From contig JAJRAT010000201.1 of NCBI GenBank assembly GCA_028682845.1, forward strand, positions 1 through 10,561: 10,561 nt of DNA, in the 5' to 3' direction. Shown one piece after another: positions 6,126 through 10,561 of the stretch; the first letter of the stretch is position 1, and each line of letters begins with the position of its first letter. The notes under the pieces were generated by a model. It saw only the letters and a program-made list of their open reading frames with translations, was not told where the DNA came from and searched no databases. A program made the translations under genes and the position numbers. The stretch comes from Methanothrix sp. (lineage in GTDB: Archaea; Halobacteriota; Methanosarcinia; Methanotrichales; Methanotrichaceae).

Positions 6126-7766
6126 TTAGTAGTGAGGCATCGGCATCTGCGGCATGGTGTAGTCATGCGGGCTTTGGCCGGGCTTCGGTGCCATCTCTTC
6201 CCTCTTGGCGGCGATGACGTCGTCGACACGAAGGACCATGGTGGCGGCCTCGGCTGCAGACTTGATGGCCTGAGTTTTTACCTTGAGCGGCTCAACGACG
6301 CCCATCGCCAGCATATCTGCGGGCTCGCCGGTATCGATGTTCAGCCCAAAGATTTTGCCCTGGCCGTGCTTGGCCCGCAGGCCCGCCAGAGAGTCCACGG
6401 GATCAAAGCCGGCATTGGTAGCCAGGATCGAGGGGATGGACTCGACCGCCTCGGCAAAGGCTCGAATGGCCAATTGCTCTCGCCCTTCCAGGGTGGAAGC
6501 AAACTGCCTCAGCTTCTCTGCCACGTGAATCTCGGGTGCCCCGCCGCCGGGAACGATCTTGCCGGAGCGGATGACGTCTAAAACCACATTGAGCGAATCA
6601 TCCAGGGCGCGCTCCATCTCTTCCAGGAACTGCTCGGATACGCCGTGCAGGACAATGGAGACCGCCTTGGCCTTCTTGCAGCCTTCCACAAAGATCATCT
6701 GCTTGTCCTTGCCGACTTTGCGCTCCTCTACGATCTCGGCGGAGCCGAGGTCCTGGGGCATGACCTGCATAGCGTCCCCAACGAGCCTTGCGCCTGTGGC
6801 CAGGGCCAGCATCTTCAGATCCTCTCTCTTGACCCGGCGGACGGCCAGGATGCCCTTCTGGGATAGATAATTTTGCGCCGTGACGCCGATGCCCTTCTCG
6901 CAGAATATGACATTGGCTCCGGCTTTGACGACTGCATCCACCTGAGCCTTGATGATCTTCTCCTCGCCTTCCTTGAAGGATGAGAGATTCTTGGCTTCGG
7001 TGATGGTGATCTTGGCGTCAGTTTCCAGCTTCTTAAGCTCCAGGGTTCCTTCCAGGAGCAGGATCTTGGCGTCCTTGATCGTCTTCGGCATCTCCTGGCT
7101 TGTTCTCTCCTTCTCGACTACGATGCCGTAGTTGATGACCGAGTCCTCGATTCTGCCGCCCGGGATCTGGACCATCTTGACATAGTCATCGATGCCTTTT
7201 CCCGGCGAGCCGGAAACGGCCAGCGCTGCATCCACGGAGATCTGGGCCAGTTTGTCCATAGCGATCTCGATGCCCTTTCCTCGCATGGCGGTCTGGGCGA
7301 TCTTCAAAAGCGTCTTCTGGTCGCCCGAGACGTCGATGGCCATCTCTTCCAGTACTTTCTGGGCCCTGGCCTGAGCCTGCTTGTATCCCGAAACTATGAC
7401 TGTGGGATGAACGTTCTGATCGAGGAGTGCTTCCGCTTTCTCCAGCAGCTCTCCGGCGATGATCACGGCGGTGGTTGTGCCGTCTCCGATCTCGTCGTCC
7501 TGAGCCCTGGCCACCTCGACGATCGTCTTGGCCACAGGGTGTTCGATATCCATTTCACGCAGGATGGTAGCGCCGTCGTTGGTGATGGTGGCATCGCCGC
7601 TGCCGTCGATGAGCATCTTGTCCATTCCCTTTGGTCCAAGAGTGGCCCTTACAGCCTCGGCTACCGCCTTCGCCGCCATGATGTTCTTGCGCTGCGCATC
7701 CTTGCCTGTTTCCCGCTTGCTTCCTTCTTTAAGTATTATTATTGGTACGCCGCTCAGACCTGCCAA
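6126..7766 (-). CDS. ths: Thermosome subunit (group II chaperonin)
   Basis: This 546-residue subunit belongs to the archaeal CCT/TRiC-like double-ring chaperonin, which encloses and folds proteins using ATP. Seen: N-terminal [14 protein letters not shown]; the nucleotide-binding [12 protein letters not shown] at about 41-52; ITNDGATIL at 61-69; the GDGTTT motif at 94-99 with the catalytic-loop Asp; a second GGGAPE block in the last third; and the closing equatorial helices. The tail ends in a short Met/Pro-rich stretch (MPQMPMPHY) instead of the Gly/Met-rich tail common in the family. The frame opens at TTG 7772, but I prefer the TTG at 7766: GGAGG (7775-7779) then has an 8-nt spacer and the protein begins MAGLSGVP, the usual thermosome N-terminus. 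It has its own TATA/BRE promoter and is the first gene of the chaperone cluster. Only one subunit gene is present here; paralogues elsewhere cannot be excluded. Confidence 0.97.
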   Translation of the reverse strand: MAGLSGVPIIILKEGSKRETGKDAQRKNIMAAKAVAEAVRATLGPKGMDKMLIDGSGDATITNDGATILREMDIEHPVAKTIVEVARAQDDEIGDGTTTAVIIAGELLEKAEALLDQNVHPTVIVSGYKQAQARAQKVLEEMAIDVSGDQKTLLKIAQTAMRGKGIEIAMDKLAQISVDAALAVSGSPGKGIDDYVKMVQIPGGRIEDSVINYGIVVEKERTSQEMPKTIKDAKILLLEGTLELKKLETDAKITITEAKNLSSFKEGEEKIIKAQVDAVVKAGANVIFCEKGIGVTAQNYLSQKGILAVRRVKREDLKMLALATGARLVGDAMQVMPQDLGSAEIVEERKVGKDKQMIFVEGCKKAKAVSIVLHGVSEQFLEEMERALDDSLNVVLDVIRSGKIVPGGGAPEIHVAEKLRQFASTLEGREQLAIRAFAEAVESIPSILATNAGFDPVDSLAGLRAKHGQGKIFGLNIDTGEPADMLAMGVVEPLKVKTQAIKSAAEAATMVLRVDDVIAAKREEMAPKPGQSPHDYTMPQMPMPHY

Positions 7767-7774
7767 AACCAAGT

Positions 7775-7779
7775 CCTCC
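7775..7779 (-). promoter_or_regulatory. Ribosome binding site for the TTG start of the thermosome gene
   Basis: GGAGG with 8 nt to the TTG at 7766 and only 2 nt to the upstream TTG at 7772. This favours the downstream start. Confidence 0.7.
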
Positions 7780-7810
7780 CCGACTTTTTTCTTACTACCA
7801 GTTTGAAGTT

Positions 7811-7826
7811 CTATATAAGACTTTCG
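7811..7826 (-). promoter_or_regulatory. Thermosome promoter (BRE plus TATA box)
   Basis: On the minus strand CGAAAG (7821-7826), a BRE-like element, is followed by TC and TTATATAG (TATA box, 7811-7818). The expected start near 7789 leaves a leader of about 23 nt carrying the GGAGG. This is the clearest archaeal promoter in the window. Confidence 0.65.
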
Positions 7827-7875
7827 CGCGATGGCAGCCCAAATTGGATGATTTATTTGTATGCGGCCTCACATA

Positions 7876-7905
7876 TATATAGTCTATATAGGAAGAACTA
7901 TATAG
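7876..7905. promoter_or_regulatory. Cluster of three TATATAG words
   Basis: TATATAG occurs at 7876-7882, 7885-7891 and 7899-7905. The last two are part of the perfect 8-bp palindrome CTATATAG (7884-7891 and 7898-7905, 14 bp apart). A related CTATATA is within the thermosome TATA box at 7811-7817. They could be extra TATA boxes in either direction or a repressor site. No gene starts at the right distance on the plus strand. Confidence 0.35.
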
Positions 7906-7986
7906 TCGCTGGGATCACAGGGCTGGATGCTGAATACAAATCAGATTGAGACAGGCAATCTTCACGCATCGAGCCGATGATTGGGA

Positions 7987-7999
7987 CTGCAAATTGCAG
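7987..7999. repeat. Perfect palindrome CTGCAA-A-TTGCAG
   Basis: Two 6-bp arms surround a single A at 7993, the shape of a dimeric regulator site. CTGCAA recurs at 8060-8065, where CTGCAA preceded by GGCG can also pair with TTGCAG-C-CGCC (7994-8004). Its position 160 bp before pstB suggests a role there, but no regulator is known. Confidence 0.4.
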
Positions 8000-8030
8000 C
8001 CGCCATTCCCGTGGTCTCCAGCATGGTCGG

Positions 8031-8038
8031 CATATATT
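8031..8038 (+). promoter_or_regulatory. Weak TATA-like candidate for pstB
   Basis: CATATATT would place transcription start near 8061, giving a leader of about 100 nt that includes the CCAGAAA repeat. No A-rich BRE precedes it, so confidence is low. Confidence 0.3.
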
Positions 8039-8081
8039 CCGGCAATAATTCGTCCGGCGCTGCAACCGTCTCATCTGATAA

Positions 8082-8150
8082 CCAGAAACCGGATAGCCAG
8101 AAACCAGAAAAACAGAACCCAGAAAACCAGATAGCCAGATAACCAACGAA
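8082..8150 (+). repeat. Degenerate 7-8-bp tandem repeat (CCAGAAA-like) upstream of pstB
   Basis: About eight to nine units follow one another: CCAGAAAC, CGGATAG, CCAGAAA, CCAGAAAAA, CAGAAC, CCAGAAAA, CCAGATAG, CCAGATAA, CCAACGAA. The plus strand is almost free of T, so an RNA would have little secondary structure. It ends about 10 nt before the pstB ATG. Function unknown. Confidence 0.7.
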
Positions 8151-8160
8151 AAAGGGATCT

Positions 8161-8910
8161 ATGGTGACCTCTAAGATCATCTCTAATAATCTAAATCTAT
8201 GGTATGGAGAAAAACATGCCCTCAAAAACATATCTATGGAGATTCCCGAAAAAAAGATTACTGCGCTCATCGGCCCGTCAGGTTGCGGAAAATCCACCTT
8301 TATACGTTGCCTGAACAGGATGAACGATCTCGTGGCCAATGCCAGGGTCGAGGGCGAGGTTCTTTATGACAATACCAATATTTATGGTGGAGATGTGGAT
8401 GTCGTCGAGCTGCGCAAGAAGATCGGCATGGTCTTTCAAAAGCCCAATCCGTTTCCCATGTCCATCTACGACAATGTAGCCTACGGCCCGAGGATACACG
8501 GGATGAGTAATGTCGATAAGGTTGTGGAGACCAGCTTGAAGGATGCCGCCCTCTGGGAAGAGGTGAGCGAGAGGCTGGACCAGCCGGCACTGGGGCTCTC
8601 GGGCGGGCAGCAGCAGAGGCTGTGCATCGCCAGGACCATGGCCATGAAGCCTGATGTGATTTTATTTGATGAGCCCTGCAGCGCACTGGACCCCATATCC
8701 ACAGGCAAGATCGAGAGCCTCATGGAGAGCCTGAAGAATGATTATACTCAGGTAATAGTAACCCATAACATGCAGCAGGCCGCCAGGGTCTCGTACTGCA
8801 CTGCGTATTTCTTGCTGGGCGAGTTGATCGAGGTAGGGGAGACGAAACGCATCTTCGAGAATCCGAAGATGAAGAGCACTGAAGATTACATCACGGGAAG
8901 ATTCGGATGA
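8161..8910 (+). CDS. pstB: Phosphate ABC transporter ATP-binding protein PstB
   Basis: This complete 249-residue ATPase of the high-affinity phosphate importer PstSCAB acts at the cytoplasmic face of the membrane. Seen: Walker [10 protein letters not shown] at 38-46; Q-loop [19 protein letters not shown] at 91-109, characteristic of PstB; ABC signature LSGGQQQR at 146-153; Walker B VILFDEP at 166-172; D-loop SALDP; and the H-loop His202 in VTHNMQQA. It ends in DYITGRFG, the usual PstB tail. The ATG at 8161 has only a weak AAAGGG 4 nt upstream. The gene is followed 22 bp later by phoU. Its usual partners pstS, pstC and pstA do not precede it; the upstream stretch is non-coding and leads to the divergent thermosome gene. 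The permease genes must therefore be elsewhere, or this ATPase has been separated from them. Confidence 0.97.
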   Translation: MVTSKIISNNLNLWYGEKHALKNISMEIPEKKITALIGPSGCGKSTFIRCLNRMNDLVANARVEGEVLYDNTNIYGGDVDVVELRKKIGMVFQKPNPFPMSIYDNVAYGPRIHGMSNVDKVVETSLKDAALWEEVSERLDQPALGLSGGQQQRLCIARTMAMKPDVILFDEPCSALDPISTGKIESLMESLKNDYTQVIVTHNMQQAARVSYCTAYFLLGELIEVGETKRIFENPKMKSTEDYITGRFG

Positions 8911-8932
8911 GGTTCGTGGAGGGGGATGGAAG

Positions 8933-9592
8933 ATGAGTCCGTACAGGGAGCGGTATCATAAAAAGCTGGACGATCTGGTGAATCTGACGGAAGAGCTGGC
9001 CAGTCAGGTGAATTCCGCCATAGAAAAGGCGTCCACATCTTTGCAGGAGGCTGACGTGGAACTGGCCAAGGAGGTCATAAAACAGGACCAGAACATGGAC
9101 GATCTGAGCCAGAAGATCGAGAACCTGTGCATGGAGCTTTTGGCGCTGCAGCAGCCTATGGCCAAGGATCTCAGAAGGGTCATCGGCATTCTCAAGATCG
9201 GCATCGATCTGGAGAGGATCGGCGACCTGGCCGTGGATGTAGCCAGGGTTACGACTCAGTCCAAGGACAAGATCCACATAACCAAGCTGGAATACATTCC
9301 GCGCATGGCCGAGATCAACCGGAAGATGCTGACCCAGACCATGGAAGCTCTGCAGAACGGCGATGCCGATCTGGCGCGCCAGGTCACCAAATGGGATTAC
9401 GAGATCGACGGGCTCTATGTCAAGGCCAGAGATAAAATCCTAAAATTAATAATTGAGAAACCTGATGTTATCAACGAGGCCACGGCGCTCATAGTGGTGA
9501 ACCGGCACATGGAGCGCATCGGGGATCATATCTGCAATATCTGCGAGGCCATCGTCTACATGGTGGAAGCCAAGAGAGAGCATCTCAACTAG
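8933..9592 (+). CDS. phoU: Phosphate signalling complex protein PhoU
   Basis: This 219-residue protein has two tandem PhoU helical-bundle repeats. The family binds metal clusters through an E-x3-D motif in each half, seen here as DLERIGDLAVDVAR (Glu94, Asp98) and HMERIGDHICNIC (Glu194, Asp198). PhoU limits phosphate uptake by acting on PstB and, in bacteria, on the PhoR kinase. No such kinase is in the window, so here the Pst transporter is the likely target. The length is normal. The ATG at 8933 is preceded by GGAGG (8918-8922) with a 10-nt spacer. It follows pstB by 22 bp in the same direction, which means one operon. It is followed after 84 bp by a second PhoU-domain gene. Confidence 0.95.
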   Translation: MSPYRERYHKKLDDLVNLTEELASQVNSAIEKASTSLQEADVELAKEVIKQDQNMDDLSQKIENLCMELLALQQPMAKDLRRVIGILKIGIDLERIGDLAVDVARVTTQSKDKIHITKLEYIPRMAEINRKMLTQTMEALQNGDADLARQVTKWDYEIDGLYVKARDKILKLIIEKPDVINEATALIVVNRHMERIGDHICNICEAIVYMVEAKREHLN

Positions 9593-9598
9593 ACAGAA

Positions 9599-9647
9599 AA
9601 TATCCGCAGCAATATCCGCAGCAATATCCGCAGCAATTGTCCGTAGC
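9599..9647 (+). repeat. 12-bp tandem repeat (three perfect copies plus one degenerate)
   Basis: AATATCCGCAGC occurs three times back to back (9599-9610, 9611-9622, 9623-9634), followed by the related AATTGTCCGTAGC (9635-9647). It occupies most of the gap between phoU and the AbrB-PhoU gene and ends 29 nt before the latter's ATG. Perfect identity implies recent slippage or constraint. Confidence 0.9.
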
Positions 9648-9676
9648 GAGAAAAACATTTCAACTAAAGGTGCCAG

Positions 9677-10561
9677 ATGGATACGAGAAAGGTACAGAGA
9701 ACCGGCAAGTCCACGTTCATTGTCTCTCTTCCCAAGAGCTGGGCGACGAAGAACGGGATTGAGGCCGGATCGATCATTTACATCAATCAGGGCGACAACG
9801 GGTCCCTTACCCTGTCCACGGATCGCTCCGAGCGCGATCTCCGGGCGAAGCTGGATCTGGGCGACAAGTCCGGCGAGCATCTGGTCCGGGACATCATCGG
9901 CTGCTATGTGGGGGGCTACAGGACGCTGGAAGTGACCTCCAACCGCATGACCTCGGCCCAGAAGAAAGATCTGCATCAGATTGTGAACAAGCTCATCGGG
10001 CCTGAGATTTTGGAGGAGACCATCAACAAGGTGGTCATCCAGGATCTGCTCAGCTCCGAGGAGCTTCAGTCGGAGAGGGCTTTGCGGCGCATCAAGACCG
10101 TGGTAAAATCCATGATCCAGGACTCGCTCACGGCGCTTCTGACCAATAATGCGGAGCTGGCCAATGATGTGATTTTGAGGGATAACGATGTGGACCGCTT
10201 GAACCTTCTCATCTCCCGCCAGTTCACGGAGATCCTGCGCTCCGGCTCGGTGAAGCAGGAGACTCTAAACCCCATCACCGCCTTCAACTACATGCAGGCT
10301 GCCTCGAACCTGGAGCGCATCGCCGACCACGCCCACCGGATCGCCGAGATCGCCAGCCAGTCCGACTGCATCCTGCCCAAGGATTTGAAGGATGAACTCA
10401 CCAGCATGGAATCGATTTTGGGCAGCCTCATAGATGACTCGATATCCCAATTGCTGCAGACCAATTCCGACAAAGCAAATGAGCTGATCGACAAGATCAG
10501 CGAGATTCAGAAGCGGGCGCAGGCAATGGCCAACTCGTCCGAGACGAAGGACAAGTCTGAG
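9677..10561 (+). CDS. AbrB-PhoU fusion, phosphate uptake regulator (partial, 3' end outside window)
   Basis: The frame is open for 295 codons to the last base with no stop, so the C-terminus is missing or only just beyond. Residues 1-48 form a SpoVT/AbrB-like swapped-hairpin domain (RKVQRTGKSTFIVSLPKSWATKNGIEAGSIIYI), usually DNA-binding. The middle (about 52-115) is unassigned. From about 125 onward are PhoU-type helices, with the metal motif NLERIADHAHRIAEIA (Glu213, Asp217). In the first half, around RDNDVDRLN (168-176), the E-x3-D motif is less well kept. The domain pairing suggests a regulator that senses phosphate or transporter state through PhoU and binds DNA through AbrB (inference). 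It is known in archaea as a PhoU-family regulator. The ATG at 9677 has AGGTG (9668-9672) 4 nt upstream. It is probably in the pstB-phoU operon. Confidence 0.9.
   Translation, partial: MDTRKVQRTGKSTFIVSLPKSWATKNGIEAGSIIYINQGDNGSLTLSTDRSERDLRAKLDLGDKSGEHLVRDIIGCYVGGYRTLEVTSNRMTSAQKKDLHQIVNKLIGPEILEETINKVVIQDLLSSEELQSERALRRIKTVVKSMIQDSLTALLTNNAELANDVILRDNDVDRLNLLISRQFTEILRSGSVKQETLNPITAFNYMQAASNLERIADHAHRIAEIASQSDCILPKDLKDELTSMESILGSLIDDSISQLLQTNSDKANELIDKISEIQKRAQAMANSSETKDKSE

Larger units (their letters stand above)
7827..8160. other. Gene-free divergent region between the thermosome and pstB
   Basis: No credible gene lies in this stretch. Short frames here encode repetitive SGFW/SGYP-like peptides or run antisense into pstB. 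It contains three TATATAG words (7876-7905), a CTGCAA palindrome (7987-7999) with a third copy at 8060-8065, a weak TATA-like CATATATT (8031-8038), and a CCAGAAA-type tandem repeat (8082-8150) that abuts the pstB start. It probably carries control elements for the thermosome and the phosphate genes. Confidence 0.6.

Noticed and set aside
5670..6581. 303-codon open frame on the plus strand
   Set aside because: It runs antisense across grpE and the end of the thermosome gene, both of which have full family matches. The product resembles no family and its frame is a by-product of GC-rich third positions.
7407..7949. 180-codon plus-strand frame reaching into the thermosome promoter region
   Set aside because: Most of it is antisense to the thermosome N-terminal region, and the rest is AT-rich promoter sequence. 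No credible start signal or family similarity.
7967..7979. Small hairpin CATCG-AGC-CGATG
   Set aside because: A 5-bp stem is expected by chance in a sequence of this length, and nothing else supports a function.
8082..8150. Possible CRISPR array
   Set aside because: Units are only 7-8 bp and contiguous, with no spacers, so this is a simple tandem repeat.
7898..8339. Minus-strand frames with SGFW/SGYP-like repeats between the thermosome and pstB
   Set aside because: The apparent protein repeats come from translating the CCAGAAA DNA repeat. One frame also overlaps the pstB Walker A region. Not treated as genes.
9599..9647. Possible CRISPR or coding repeat
   Set aside because: 12-bp units without spacers. 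The frame through them (minus strand, AADI repeats) is antisense and overlaps the end of phoU.

Overview
The window looks like a methanogenic archaeon of the Methanosarcinales, most like Methanothrix (Methanosaeta). This is an inference from gene content: a tetrahydromethanopterin-linked formaldehyde-activating enzyme, a stand-alone archaeal GMP synthase amidotransferase subunit, a group II chaperonin (thermosome), a bacterial-type GrpE/DnaK/DnaJ set and an archaeal AbrB-PhoU fusion. Archaeal TATA/BRE-like promoter elements and GGAGG or GGTGA ribosome binding sites fit this. No rRNA, tRNA, mobile element or CRISPR array is visible.

Layout. (1) At 1-2237: fae on the minus strand diverges from a guaA-amidotransferase/YkgJ-like pair on the plus strand. 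That pair converges on a small secreted PPC-like protein on the minus strand. (2) At 2375-7766, all on the minus strand and read in the order thermosome, grpE, dnaK, dnaJ: a protein-folding cluster of about 5.4 kb. It joins the archaeal group II chaperonin with the bacterial-type Hsp70 system. A hairpin separates thermosome from grpE, a TATA-like element precedes dnaK, and a stem plus T-tract ends the set after dnaJ. (3) At 7767-8160: a 394-bp gene-free divergent region. It holds the thermosome promoter, a cluster of TATATAG words, CTGCAA inverted motifs and a 7-8-bp tandem repeat (CCAGAAA-like) just upstream of pstB. (4) At 8161-10561, plus strand: pstB, phoU and an AbrB-PhoU fusion cut by the window end. 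No pstS, pstC or pstA lies next to them. Three perfect copies of a 12-bp repeat sit between phoU and the fusion gene.

How the genes work together. DnaK, DnaJ and GrpE form one ATP-driven Hsp70 cycle, and the thermosome offers an enclosed folding chamber, so the minus-strand block is a proteostasis locus. PstB, PhoU and the AbrB-PhoU protein form a phosphate uptake and regulation module. GuaA-amidotransferase supplies ammonia for GMP synthesis, and Fae handles formaldehyde on the methanopterin C1 carrier. Every protein family here is recognisable. I did not find a convincing undescribed system. The most interesting unexplained material is non-coding: the repeats and palindromes flanking the phosphate genes.
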